32,387 nt of DNA from Spirochaetia bacterium (GTDB taxonomy: Bacteria > Spirochaetota > Spirochaetia > Treponematales > Breznakiellaceae). This document shows, in pieces, positions 7,877 to 15,858 of this stretch. The stretch spans positions 1-32,387 of the forward strand of contig BOAU01000015.1 of NCBI GenBank assembly GCA_026002025.1. Direction: 5' to 3'. The position numbers were made by a program, and so were the translations under genes. Numbering within the stretch: the stretch's first letter is position 1; every line of letters begins with the position of its first letter. The notes under the pieces are model-generated. The model ran no database searches. It was not told the origin of the DNA and saw nothing but the letters and a program-made list of their open reading frames with translations.

Positions 7877-8431
7877 ATGTCAAGAAAAATTATCTCTGTG
7901 CGTGTGGTAGTTGCGGCGGGAATCGGCGCCGCGCTGATGTTCGTGCTGATGCGCTTTGTCGCCATTCCGTCGGGGGTTCCCAACACCAACCTCAATCTGG
8001 CCCCGGCCATTGTGGCGATCTTCGCCGCAATCTTCGGACCGGTGGCGGGGTTCCTCATCGGCTTTATCGGCCATACCCTGACGGACCTTACCCTGGGCTA
8101 CGGCATCTGGTGGACCTGGGTCATCGCGGACGGAATCTTCGGCTGCCTTATCGGGCTTTTCGCAAAATTTTACAAAATCGAAGCAGGGGACTTCCGCCTC
8201 AAGAACTGCTTTATCTTTAACGGGGTGCAGATCCTCGCCAACATCCTTACCTGGGCGGCCATTGCCCCCACGCTGGATGTGCTGATCTATCAGGAACCCG
8301 CCGACAAGGTATACCTCCAGGGGCTGGTCGCCGCCGCTCTTAATGCCGCGGTGGTGCTGATCCTGGGCACCATTCTGGCCGTAGGGTACTCCCGCACCAG
8401 GGTTAAAGAGGGCAGCCTCAAAAGTGAATAG
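7877..8431 (+). CDS. ECF transporter substrate-binding (S) component, UPF0397-like
   Basis: A 184-residue membrane protein with five to six hydrophobic segments, the size of an ECF S component. It resembles the UPF0397/COG4720 group. The first helix carries the short AxxxAxxF-type pattern (VVAAGIGAALMFVLM) that contacts the EcfT subunit in this class. A strong AGGAGG precedes the ATG. The next gene starts within its stop codon (TAGTG). S components bind a vitamin or other micronutrient; nothing here identifies which. Because S, A and T genes sit together, this looks like a dedicated group I ECF transporter rather than one sharing a common energising module. Confidence 0.85.
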   Translation: MSRKIISVRVVVAAGIGAALMFVLMRFVAIPSGVPNTNLNLAPAIVAIFAAIFGPVAGFLIGFIGHTLTDLTLGYGIWWTWVIADGIFGCLIGLFAKFYKIEAGDFRLKNCFIFNGVQILANILTWAAIAPTLDVLIYQEPADKVYLQGLVAAALNAAVVLILGTILAVGYSRTRVKEGSLKSE

Positions 8432-10212
8432 TGGATCAGTCCATCGTTCTCCAGTTTAAGGATTTCACTTTTCAGTACAAGGCCCAGGCCGAACCCAGTC
8501 TGCACAATATCAACCTGACGATTCGGCAAGGGGAAAAAATTCTTGTCCTGGGGCCTTCGGGCTCCGGGAAATCAACCTTAATCCACTGTATAAACGGGCT
8601 GGTCCCCCATGCCTTTGGGGGGCGCAGTACCGGCTCCCTTTCGCTCATGGGGGAAAACATCCTTTCCCTTGAAATTTTTGACATATCAAAAAAAGTGGGC
8701 ACCGTACTGCAGGACACGGACGGCCAATTCGTGGGGCTTACCGCCGCCGAGGACATTGCCTTTGCCGCGGAGAATGACGCCGTGCCCACCGCGGAACTCC
8801 ATGAGCGGGTGCGGGCCGCGGCGGAGCAGGTCCATATCGCCTCTCATCTTGAAAAAAGCCCCCAGGATCTTTCCGGGGGGCAGAAGCAGCGGGTGAGCAT
8901 GGCGGGGGTGCTGATCGATAACGTAGATATCCTGCTTTTTGATGAACCCCTGGCAAACCTGGACCCCGCAGCCGGTCAGGACGCCATTGAAATTATCGAC
9001 CGGCTCCACCGGGAAACAGGCAAGACCGTGATCATCGTGGAGCACCGCCTGGAGGACGCGCTCCACCGGAGCGTGGACCGGATCGTTCTTATTGATAAGG
9101 GCAGGATCATTGCAGATATGCCGCCTGAGGAACTTTTGGCCGGCGGCCTGCTGCGGCAAACGGGCATCCGGGAGCCCCTGTACCTGAGCGCCCTCCGCTA
9201 TGCGGGGATACCTATCACCAGCGCCATGCATATCGAAGATGTCAATACCGTGGAATTTGAAAAGGAGCGTTTACGGGAATGGAACCGGGGCCTGCCGGAA
9301 GATCCCGCTCGCTTTGACACGCCGCCGCTCCTTGAAGTTTCCGGTCTTGGCTTTTCGTATCCAAATACGCCGGGCAAAGAGCGGGCGCCGGAGGTATCGA
9401 TGGCGGCGCTGGAAAATATTTCCTTTACCCTGCGCCGGGGGGAATCGGTGAGTCTTGTGGGAAAGAACGGGGCGGGCAAATCGACATTGGCAAAACTTAT
9501 CTGCGGTTTTAACCGGCCCGACACAGGAACACTGTTTTTTGAGGGAAAGGATCTTAAAAATTATTCCATCAGGGAACGGGCCGAACATATCGGGTACGTG
9601 ATGCAGAATCCCAACCAGATGTTTTCCTGTCCCAAAATTTTTGACGAGGCCGCCATGGCCCTGAGGACCCGGGGCTTTGCCGAGACGGAAGTCCGGGACC
9701 GGGTACATCACTGCCTGAATGCCTGCGGGCTCTACCCCTTTCGCAACTGGCCCATCAGCGCCCTCAGTTTCGGGCAGAAGAAACGGCTCTCCATTGCGGC
9801 GATTCTGGTTACCAAAGTATCACTGCTGATCCTGGACGAACCCGCCGCAGGGCAGGATCACCGCCATTATACGGAAATCATGGAATTCCTTGAGGAACTA
9901 AAAAAAGAATGGGACCTTACGGCCCTGATTATTACCCACAACATGCACATGATGCTGGAATATACCACCCAGGCGCTGGTCCTCGCTGACGGCCGCCTGA
10001 TCGCCGTGGAGACTCCCGCAGAAATCCTCACCAATGACGCGGTTATCACGGAGGCAAATCTAAAAAGGACATCCCTGTACGATCTTGCCCTCCGCGTCGG
10101 TATCGCCGATACCCGCGGCTTTGTGCAGCATTTTATCAACTATGAGCGGGAACAGCGCGCAGGAATACTGCGCGCCGGTGGCTTGCGTCCGGGAGGCCGC
10201 TTCCATGAGTAA
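8431..10212 (+). CDS. ECF transporter, fused double ATP-binding protein (EcfA1-EcfA2 fusion)
   Basis: A 593-residue protein made of two complete ABC ATPase domains, like YkoD. Domain 1: Walker A GPSGSGKST (41-49), Q loop LQDTDGQF, signature LSGGQ (147-151), Walker B LLFDEP (168-173), switch His in VEHRLED. Domain 2: Walker A GKNGAGKST (344-352), signature LSFGQ (445-449), Walker B LLILDEP (465-471), His in ITHNMHM. The second signature has Phe for the second residue, a known variation in ECF ATPases. The start is GTG at 8431, overlapping the stop of the S gene by one base. The last codons overlap the EcfT start by 8 bases. It should energise uptake through the EcfT subunit. Confidence 0.93.
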   Translation: MDQSIVLQFKDFTFQYKAQAEPSLHNINLTIRQGEKILVLGPSGSGKSTLIHCINGLVPHAFGGRSTGSLSLMGENILSLEIFDISKKVGTVLQDTDGQFVGLTAAEDIAFAAENDAVPTAELHERVRAAAEQVHIASHLEKSPQDLSGGQKQRVSMAGVLIDNVDILLFDEPLANLDPAAGQDAIEIIDRLHRETGKTVIIVEHRLEDALHRSVDRIVLIDKGRIIADMPPEELLAGGLLRQTGIREPLYLSALRYAGIPITSAMHIEDVNTVEFEKERLREWNRGLPEDPARFDTPPLLEVSGLGFSYPNTPGKERAPEVSMAALENISFTLRRGESVSLVGKNGAGKSTLAKLICGFNRPDTGTLFFEGKDLKNYSIRERAEHIGYVMQNPNQMFSCPKIFDEAAMALRTRGFAETEVRDRVHHCLNACGLYPFRNWPISALSFGQKKRLSIAAILVTKVSLLILDEPAAGQDHRHYTEIMEFLEELKKEWDLTALIITHNMHMMLEYTTQALVLADGRLIAVETPAEILTNDAVITEANLKRTSLYDLALRVGIADTRGFVQHFINYEREQRAGILRAGGLRPGGRFHE

Positions 10213-11053
10213 ATTCATGCTGTCTTACATTGAACGGTCCTCATTTGTGCATAAACTTTCGGGGGCGGCGAAGCTCGTTGTTTTTCTCCTTTGGTCTGTC
10301 CTCGCCATGGTGGGTTACGATACCCGGATCATGCTGATCATGGCAGTGTTGGGGATCAGTATCTTTATGGTTTCCAGAACAAAGATACGGGAAATTTCTT
10401 TTATACTGAAACTGCTTTTTATTTTTATGGTTCTTAATCTAATCACCATTTATCTTTTTGCCCCGGAACAGGGGGTTGCAATTTACGGGACCCGGCATGT
10501 CATCAGGGAAGGAATCGGCCATTACAGTATTACTGAGGAACAGCTTTTCTACGAATTCAACGTTGCCCTTAAATATTTTATCATCCTGCCACTGGCGGTA
10601 ATTCTCATCGTTACCATACAGCCAAGTGAATTCGCCGCATCCCTTAACCGCATCGGCATCCCCTATTCCATTGCCTATGCGGTAAGCCTTACCCTGCGCT
10701 ACATCCCGGATGTGCAGCGGGATTTTGAAAATATCTCCCAGTCCCAGCAGGCCCGGGGTATTGAGCTGTCAAAAAAGCTTTCCACCGGAAAATCGGTCTC
10801 CTGGGTAAAACGGCTCAAGGGTTTCGCAGCAATACTCTTGCCCCTGATCTTTTCTTCGATTGACCGGATCGATGTGATAAGCCACGCCATGGAACTGCGG
10901 GGCTTCGGCAAAAACAAAAAACGGACATGGTACGCGGCAAAGCCCTTTTCCAGAGCGGATATCGTTGTTATGGCAGGCGCAGTACTGCTGTTCGCCCTGG
11001 GCTGCTGGTTCACCTTTAATGACGGGGATCGCTTCTATAACCCATGGGAATGA
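10205..11053 (+). CDS. ecfT: ECF transporter transmembrane (T) component
   Basis: A 282-residue membrane protein. It carries the two coupling-helix signatures of EcfT: QQARGIELSKK (about residue 183) and AMELRGFGKNKKRTW (about residue 227), which dock into the two ATPase domains. Several hydrophobic segments precede them and one follows. A longer frame starts at 10085, inside the ATPase gene, but ATG 10205 has GGGAGG upstream and gives the normal N-terminus, overlapping the ATPase gene by 8 bases. This completes an S-AA-T operon. Confidence 0.92.
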   Translation: MSKFMLSYIERSSFVHKLSGAAKLVVFLLWSVLAMVGYDTRIMLIMAVLGISIFMVSRTKIREISFILKLLFIFMVLNLITIYLFAPEQGVAIYGTRHVIREGIGHYSITEEQLFYEFNVALKYFIILPLAVILIVTIQPSEFAASLNRIGIPYSIAYAVSLTLRYIPDVQRDFENISQSQQARGIELSKKLSTGKSVSWVKRLKGFAAILLPLIFSSIDRIDVISHAMELRGFGKNKKRTWYAAKPFSRADIVVMAGAVLLFALGCWFTFNDGDRFYNPWE

Positions 11054-11067
11054 GGCCTGGTTGCCTA

Positions 11068-11096
11068 TTGACATTATTCCGTTCATGGAATAGAAT
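11068..11096 (+). promoter_or_regulatory. Toxin-antitoxin promoter with inverted-repeat operator; predicts a leaderless toxin mRNA
   Basis: TTGACA (11068-11073), exactly 17 bases, then TAGAAT (11091-11096). Counting seven bases on from the -10 element puts +1 at 11103, which is the A of the toxin ATG. The inverted repeat TATTCC (11075-11080) and GGAATA (11087-11092) fills the spacer and touches the -10 element, where a bound antitoxin would block RNA polymerase. Confidence 0.65.
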
Positions 11097-11102
11097 GTAA
11101 TC

Positions 11103-11453
11103 ATGTGGGAAATTGAATACACCGATGAATTTGAAGATTGGTGGGATACCCTAAGTGAAAAGGAACAGAAGGCAGTAGCAGTCGGGGTTAAGGCGCTTGA
11201 AGGTGCAGGGCCTGCATTGAAATTTCCTCATAGCAGTTCAATCCAAAGTTCCAAACATGGAAATATGCGGGAACTTCGCGGGCAATGTGAAGGAAGGCCC
11301 CTGCGTACCTTCTATGCTTTTGATCCAGGAAGGGTAGCAGTTTTATTGATAGGTGGTGATAAAACCGGCAATGACCGCTTTTATGATGAGTTTGTTCCGC
11401 TTGCTGACCGGATATATGATCAGTATCTGAAAGAAATCAAGGAGAATAAATAA
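11103..11453 (+). CDS. higB: RelE/HigB-type toxin (phage Gp49-like family)
   Basis: A 116-residue basic-acidic protein of the RelE/ParE superfamily, Gp49-like/HigB branch. Family marks are the N-terminal YTDEFEDWWDTL, the central MRELRGQCEGRPLRTFYAFD and the end GGDKTGNDRFYDEFVPLADRIYDQYL. HigB toxins cleave mRNA on the ribosome. No ribosome-binding site precedes the ATG, and the promoter geometry predicts a transcript that starts at the ATG itself. The antitoxin gene follows after one base. Toxin-first order is the HigBA arrangement. The symbol is given by family resemblance only. Confidence 0.87.
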   Translation: MWEIEYTDEFEDWWDTLSEKEQKAVAVGVKALEGAGPALKFPHSSSIQSSKHGNMRELRGQCEGRPLRTFYAFDPGRVAVLLIGGDKTGNDRFYDEFVPLADRIYDQYLKEIKENK

Positions 11454-11454
11454 T

Positions 11455-11763
11455 ATGGCAAAGAAATTTTCAACCTTATTTGAAAAAATGAGCCCCGAAG
11501 CACGGCAAGAGGTTAATTTGGAAGCCCAGAAGATTCTTGAGTCCCTGCCCCTCAACGAATTGCGCCAGGCCAGGGGCCTGTCTCAGGAAATGCTTGCCGA
11601 GGCATTGGGTATCCAGCAGCCCGCAATAGCAAAAATGGAGCGGCGTACCGATATGTATATCTCAACCCTGCGGAGTCATATTAAAGCCATGGGCGGCGAG
11701 CTTGAAATTACAGCCCATTTTCCTGATGGCGAAGTAAAAATCACCAATTTTTCGCGGTTATAA
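11455..11763 (+). CDS. higA: HigA-type antitoxin with HTH (XRE family)
   Basis: A 102-residue protein. The helix-turn-helix is at about residues 36-66 (LNELRQARGLSQEMLAEALGI, then QQPAIAKMERR), and the C-terminus GELEITAHFPDGEVKI is typical of HigA2-like antitoxins. It should neutralise the upstream toxin and repress the shared promoter. Unlike the toxin it has a good ribosome-binding site (AAGGAG at 11439-11444, inside the toxin gene), which would favour antitoxin synthesis. It is convergent with phosphofructokinase; 12 bases separate the two stops, with no obvious terminator. Confidence 0.87.
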   Translation: MAKKFSTLFEKMSPEARQEVNLEAQKILESLPLNELRQARGLSQEMLAEALGIQQPAIAKMERRTDMYISTLRSHIKAMGGELEITAHFPDGEVKITNFSRL

Positions 11764-11775
11764 TTGGGAACAATC

Positions 11776-12873
11776 CTACTCATTCCCCAAACAGGTCCCC
11801 ACCGCCATGGCCGTGTCGATCATGTAGTGATCAACGGGAACCGACTTCACCTTTCCCGCGGGGACGCTGAGATCCACCGCAGTAATACTGTCGCCTGTTA
11901 GGGCAACCATTTTGCCGTAGTCGCCGCGGGCAAGGAGATCGGCGGCGGCGGCGCCAAGGCTCGTGGCCAGGATTCGGTCGGAGGCGCTGGGGATGCCGCC
12001 GCGCTGCATATAGCCCAGGACCGTAGCCCTGGTTTCCATGTTGGTCTCTTTTTCGATTTCCTTTGCCACCCGGTAACCGATGGAGGGGGCCACGGTTTGT
12101 TCCCGATATTTTTTCCGTTCCTTCTTTTCCATTTTGGATTCCTCTATTGAAAGGGCCCCCTCGGCGACAACCACGATGGAAAAATTTTTCCCCTCGGCGG
12201 CCCGTGCGATCAGATGGCGGCTAATCACCTTGATGTCGTAGGGAATTTCCGGGATCAGGATCACGTCCCCGCCGCCGGCGACACCGGCATAGAGGGCAAG
12301 CCAGCCGGCCTTGTGGCCCATGAGCTCAATCACGATGACCCGGCTGTGGCTCTGGGCGGTGGAGTGAAGCCGGTCGATGGCCTCGGTGCCGATGGCAAGG
12401 GCCGAATGGAAACCAAAGGTCCGGTCTGTGCCGACGATGTCGTTGTCGATGGTCTTGGGGAGCCCCACCACGTTGAGCCCTTCCTGGGACAGGCGGTAGC
12501 CTGTGGTGTTGGTGCCGTTCCCCCCCAGGACCACGAGGCAGTCCAGGTTGAGCTTCCGGTAATTTTCCTTGATCGCCGCAACCTTATCCTCAATGGCATA
12601 TTCATCGCCCTGGTTCTTGAAGGGCTTTTCCCGGCTGGCCCCGAGGATGGTCCCGCCCCGTGTCAGAATACCGTAGACATCGGCGGGCTTAAGGTCCCGC
12701 CAGTTTTCATCAATAAGGCCCCGGTAACCATCGGCGATGCCCACGATGTTCATGCCGTAGCGGTCATATGCGGCCCGGCATACCCCCCGGATCGCCGCGT
12801 TCAGCCCCGGACAATCCCCCCCGGCGGTTAATATGCCGAAGGTCCTGGTGGCGCTCTTCCGAATAATTCCCAT
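11776..12873 (-). CDS. pfkA: 6-phosphofructokinase
   Basis: A 365-residue enzyme of the PFK family, which phosphorylates fructose 6-phosphate in glycolysis. Numbered from the chosen start: GGDCPG (18-23), GGNGTNT (117-123), PKTIDNDIVGTD (139-150) with catalytic Asp143, and MGHKAGWLAL further on. The position equal to E. coli Gly104 is Gly (ATP-type), but that of Gly124 is Lys140, usual in PPi-type and some actinobacterial ATP enzymes. Asp103 is replaced by Asn119. I read it as probably ATP-dependent, without certainty. ATG 12897 is possible, but GGAGG lies 8 bases before ATG 12873, so the shorter form is preferred. A strong hairpin lies in the upstream region. Confidence 0.9.
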   Translation of the reverse strand: MGIIRKSATRTFGILTAGGDCPGLNAAIRGVCRAAYDRYGMNIVGIADGYRGLIDENWRDLKPADVYGILTRGGTILGASREKPFKNQGDEYAIEDKVAAIKENYRKLNLDCLVVLGGNGTNTTGYRLSQEGLNVVGLPKTIDNDIVGTDRTFGFHSALAIGTEAIDRLHSTAQSHSRVIVIELMGHKAGWLALYAGVAGGGDVILIPEIPYDIKVISRHLIARAAEGKNFSIVVVAEGALSIEESKMEKKERKKYREQTVAPSIGYRVAKEIEKETNMETRATVLGYMQRGGIPSASDRILATSLGAAAADLLARGDYGKMVALTGDSITAVDLSVPAGKVKSVPVDHYMIDTAMAVGTCLGNE

Positions 12874-12914
12874 CACGTGTGCCTCCGCATCAATCATACC
12901 ATAAAAAACGCTCC

Positions 12915-12949
12915 GGCAGTATGCCTGGCAATATGCCCAGCATACTGCC
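12915..12949. repeat. Long hairpin between pfkA and the DUF4015 gene
   Basis: GGCAGTATGC (12915-12924) and GCATACTGCC (12940-12949) pair perfectly. Inside, GGCA and TGCC pair around an ATA loop, with only a 2x2 internal loop between the two stems. On the minus strand it is followed by GGAGCG and six Ts and stands about 40 bases before the pfkA start. It could therefore be an attenuator, an operator or a terminator against antisense transcripts. Confidence 0.55.
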
Positions 12950-12984
12950 TTTCAAAATTTTCATAAATTGATTAAGGTAACAGT

Positions 12985-15120
12985 ATGTCTCCCGGTACGG
13001 CCCGTTGTATAAGGGCCTTTTTTATTCCCATTGCCCTTTGGATATGCGGCGCATCCCTGCTCTTTGCCCAGGAAAACTGGCCCCTCTTCATCGGTACGAA
13101 CGAGGGCCTCTACGGCATTGACCTTCAGGGCCGGTCCGTGCCGCTTTGGACCGGGGGGCAGGTGCGGAAGATCATTAAAGCCGGTTCCTCATGGGTGATC
13201 CTGGGCAGCGAGGGGATTCTGGTTTCACAGGATCTGCGCCGCTGGGAAAGCCGCAATAACGGGCTTCCCATAAAAACGATCAAGGTATACGAAGGGGGGG
13301 AAAAATCCTTCATCCCCACGGTGCAGGAGATAAAGGACCTTGAAATAAATTCCGCCAATCCGGAGGTGATGGTGTGCGCCACCAGGGACACGGCCTACCT
13401 TTCCCGCAACAACGGCCTGTCCTGGGAAAGCCTGGGAACGCCCCCGTACCGCACCAACGGCATCAAGGCGGTGGCCTCGGCATATATGCCGGACCTTACC
13501 GTCTTCCTTTCCCACAGTACCTACGGCGTCCATTATATCGTTCCCGGAAAAGCGGGGGCCAAGTGGACGGAACTCAACACGGGTCTTGAAAAACTTGAAA
13601 CCACCGGCAACGCCGATGAAGCCGCGGATATCGCGGTGGTGCAAAGCACGATCAACGGTTCCGCTGAAATTTACGCGTCCCAAACCTTCCGCAGCAGAAT
13701 TTATCGGCTGGACTGGGCCAGTAAAAAATTCATCACCCTCTGGTCAGATAAGGCGCCCTTCGGCATTGCGGATTCCCTGGACCCCGGCCTGACGGGGCTC
13801 CGTTTTATCCGTGAAGGAATGATTTCCGAGCTTGATTATCAAAACAGTAATACTGTTAACCGTGAGGATCTGCGCTGGATCATCGAAAGCATTAAAAGAA
13901 ATCTGAAGCTGCAGCCGAATTGTGTGATCATACAAAACAATAACAGTAATACTGTTGAAGAGCCGGAAATTATCAGTTTAAGCGAACTATGGCTTCTTAA
14001 TGAGGCCGCAACAGCGGCGTCTCCGGCCGCAGGCCGCGAAGGGCTTTACCTTCCGGTGAATCACGCCATGGACAGTAAAAGTCTCAAGCCCTACCTGGAC
14101 ACCATCGCCTCACGGAACCTTGATATGGTGGTCATTGATATGAAGGACGATTACGGCCGCCTCCGCTTTACGCCAAAAGATTCAAGTATTGCCGATAAGG
14201 GCCGGGTGTTCCGTCCCCTGGACATCGACAGTTTTCTTGCGGACATGAAGAGCCGGGGCATTTATACGGCGGCGCGGATCGTGGTGTTCAAGGACCCGGA
14301 GCTTGCCGGAAAAGAAGGGGGCAAGTACGCTGTCTGGGACGCCTCCGCAAACAGGCCCTGGACCGGGTACTACGATGTGCGGCGCAAAAAAATGTCCCCC
14401 GAGACCGATGACCGCCGGACTGACCTGACAGAACTCCTCCCCGCCGATGATCCCAATTACGAAATCGTGCGGACCTACTACGATGAAAAATGGGTGGACC
14501 CTTATTCGGAAGAAGTGTGGGACTATATCGCCGCCGTGGCCTGCGAACTCCATGAACGGGGCTTTGACGAAATTCAGTTTGACTATATCCGCTTTCCCAC
14601 AGACGGGGACAACCTTTCCCGGGCCCGTTACCGCTGGCAGGACAGGGGCATGGACATGGACAGCGCCATCGTTTCATTTCTGCGCCATATCCGTTCCCGG
14701 CTGGACGCCCCTATTTCCATCGACATCTACGGCGCAAACGGCTGGTACCGCACCAGCGCCCGTACCGGTCAGGAGGTGGAACTCCTGGCGCCCTATGTTG
14801 ATGTGATCAGCCCCATGTACTACCCCAGCCATTTTGAGCAGGACTTTCTCGCCCAGTCCCCGCCGGAAATGCGCCCCTACCGCATCTACTTCCAGGGCAC
14901 CCAGCGCACCGGGCGCATCGGCCGGGGGCAGATCATCGTCCGGCCCTATGTGCAGGCATTCTACCTCAATGTTTCCTACGACCGCAAATACTACAACCCC
15001 GACTATGTCCGCCGTCAGGTGGAAGGCGTCCGGGACGCCGGGAATGGCGGCCTTACCTACTGGAACAACTCCGGCCGCTATGATGATATACCTATGCCGG
15101 AAACACTTCTTTCAGATTGA
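12985..15120 (+). CDS. Secreted DUF4015 glycosidase-like protein with N-terminal propeller-like region
   Basis: A 711-residue protein with a signal peptide (basic start, hydrophobic core to about residue 26, cleavage near LLFAQ-EN). Residues about 30-300 contain short repeated blades of the BNR/propeller kind (FIGTNEGLYGIDLQG, ATRDTAYLSRNNGLSWESLG). From about residue 352 to the end is the putative glycoside hydrolase domain DUF4015, a TIM-barrel-like fold. It carries GLYLPVNHAM, MVVIDMKDDYGRLRF, FDEIQFDYIRFPTDG, SIDIYGANGW and VISPMYYPSHF, whose acidic residues are candidate catalytic groups. The likely location is the periplasm or cell surface; the substrate is unknown. AAGGTAA precedes the ATG. 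It is convergent with, and overlaps by 29 bases, the Uma2 gene. Confidence 0.85.
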   Translation: MSPGTARCIRAFFIPIALWICGASLLFAQENWPLFIGTNEGLYGIDLQGRSVPLWTGGQVRKIIKAGSSWVILGSEGILVSQDLRRWESRNNGLPIKTIKVYEGGEKSFIPTVQEIKDLEINSANPEVMVCATRDTAYLSRNNGLSWESLGTPPYRTNGIKAVASAYMPDLTVFLSHSTYGVHYIVPGKAGAKWTELNTGLEKLETTGNADEAADIAVVQSTINGSAEIYASQTFRSRIYRLDWASKKFITLWSDKAPFGIADSLDPGLTGLRFIREGMISELDYQNSNTVNREDLRWIIESIKRNLKLQPNCVIIQNNNSNTVEEPEIISLSELWLLNEAATAASPAAGREGLYLPVNHAMDSKSLKPYLDTIASRNLDMVVIDMKDDYGRLRFTPKDSSIADKGRVFRPLDIDSFLADMKSRGIYTAARIVVFKDPELAGKEGGKYAVWDASANRPWTGYYDVRRKKMSPETDDRRTDLTELLPADDPNYEIVRTYYDEKWVDPYSEEVWDYIAAVACELHERGFDEIQFDYIRFPTDGDNLSRARYRWQDRGMDMDSAIVSFLRHIRSRLDAPISIDIYGANGWYRTSARTGQEVELLAPYVDVISPMYYPSHFEQDFLAQSPPEMRPYRIYFQGTQRTGRIGRGQIIVRPYVQAFYLNVSYDRKYYNPDYVRRQVEGVRDAGNGGLTYWNNSGRYDDIPMPETLLSD
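13843..13956 (+). repeat. Two identical 15-bp palindromes inside the DUF4015 gene
   Basis: AACAGTAATACTGTT occurs at 13843-13857 and again at 13942-13956. Both copies are in the same reading frame and encode NSNTV. They lie 99 bases apart, in the linker between the propeller-like part and the glycosidase domain. Confidence 0.6.
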
Positions 15121-15717
15121 TCACGCAACCCGGCAGTACCGAGACCGGCACAATGTCCGGCCCGTCCACGGTTTCCGGATTGGCGGGATCGAAGACGCCG
15201 TAAAGGCTGGTGATGTAACGGGGCTGTGCATTCGACTGATCCAGAAGATGGACCTGTACGCTTTTGGAGTCCCCGTCCACGGTCCAGTATTCCCGCACCC
15301 CTGCCTTGAGGTATTTGTTGAATTTGTACACCATGTCGTGCTGGGTATTGGAAGGGGACAGGATTTCGATGATCATATCCGGCGCGCCCTTGCAGCCCCG
15401 TTTATCCAGTTTGGAAAGATCGCAAACCACCGTAATATCCGGTTCCAGCACCGTATTATCGCTCAAATCATCTTTGGGAAAAAGCCGGACCCCAAAGGGA
15501 CCGGGAAAAACCTTACCTGAGACGCTTTGCGTCTCTTTCAAAAACCCATTAGTTGATACGTTAATTCACTAACAATTTTCTGATGATATGCCGCCGGAGA
15601 CTCCGCCGCATAAAGGGCCCCGTCAATAATTTCCGCCCGATAAGCCTCGTCCCATTCAAGCATATCCGCATAGGTATACTGATCCTCATACCCGTTTATT
15701 TCCGCAAGCCCTGACAT
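15092..15717 (-). pseudogene. Uma2-family endonuclease gene split by a -1 frameshift
   Basis: Two adjacent frames together encode one Uma2 (DUF820) protein, PD-(D/E)XK-like. The first part (15717 to stop 15538) has MSGLAEINGYEDQYTYADML, then EIIDGALYAAESPAAYHQKI and QLMGF. The second part continues in the -1 frame with FLKETQ, KVFPGPFGVRLFPKDD, LEPDITVVCD, KGAPDMIIEILSPSN and REYWTVDGDSKSV, all family hallmarks. Catalytic-type residues (EPD, EIL) are intact in the second part. The break lies at a run of five Ts. It may be a decayed gene, an assembly error, or programmed frameshifting, since a slippery heptamer and hairpin sit exactly there. The start with GGAGGG is at 15717. Many bacteria carry families of Uma2 genes of unknown role. 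Confidence 0.85.
15519..15547 (-). promoter_or_regulatory. Candidate -1 frameshift signal in the Uma2 gene
   Basis: On the minus strand, read in frame, the heptamer G GGT TTT (15547-15541) meets the X XXY YYZ rule and is followed at once by a TGA stop. Five bases after the heptamer a perfect hairpin starts: GAGACGC (15535-15529), loop AAA, GCGTCTC (15525-15519). Slipping back one base gives a Uma2 protein that continues without a break. Confidence 0.45.
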
Positions 15718-15735
15718 GGACCCTCCATCTAAACA

Positions 15736-15765
15736 AGTATATAGTATAATTCTCCCCTTTTTCAA
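15736..15765 (-). promoter_or_regulatory. Promoter of the Uma2 gene
   Basis: On the minus strand, TTGAAA (15765-15760) is followed after 18 bases by TATACT (15741-15736). The start codon with its GGAGGG ribosome-binding site follows about 20 bases later. Confidence 0.5.
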
Positions 15766-15858
15766 GTTAATTTTTATATGTATGATTTTTTATATACCAA
15801 TGTCGAAAAACTTGCATCTAACGTGAAAGCTATACGACGTTTTTACGGTTGCGATAAA

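Noticed and set aside
14834..15520. 228-codon plus-strand frame covering the Uma2 region
   Set aside because: It is the antisense shadow of the Uma2 gene plus the 3' end of the DUF4015 gene in another frame; it has no ribosome-binding site and no family features.
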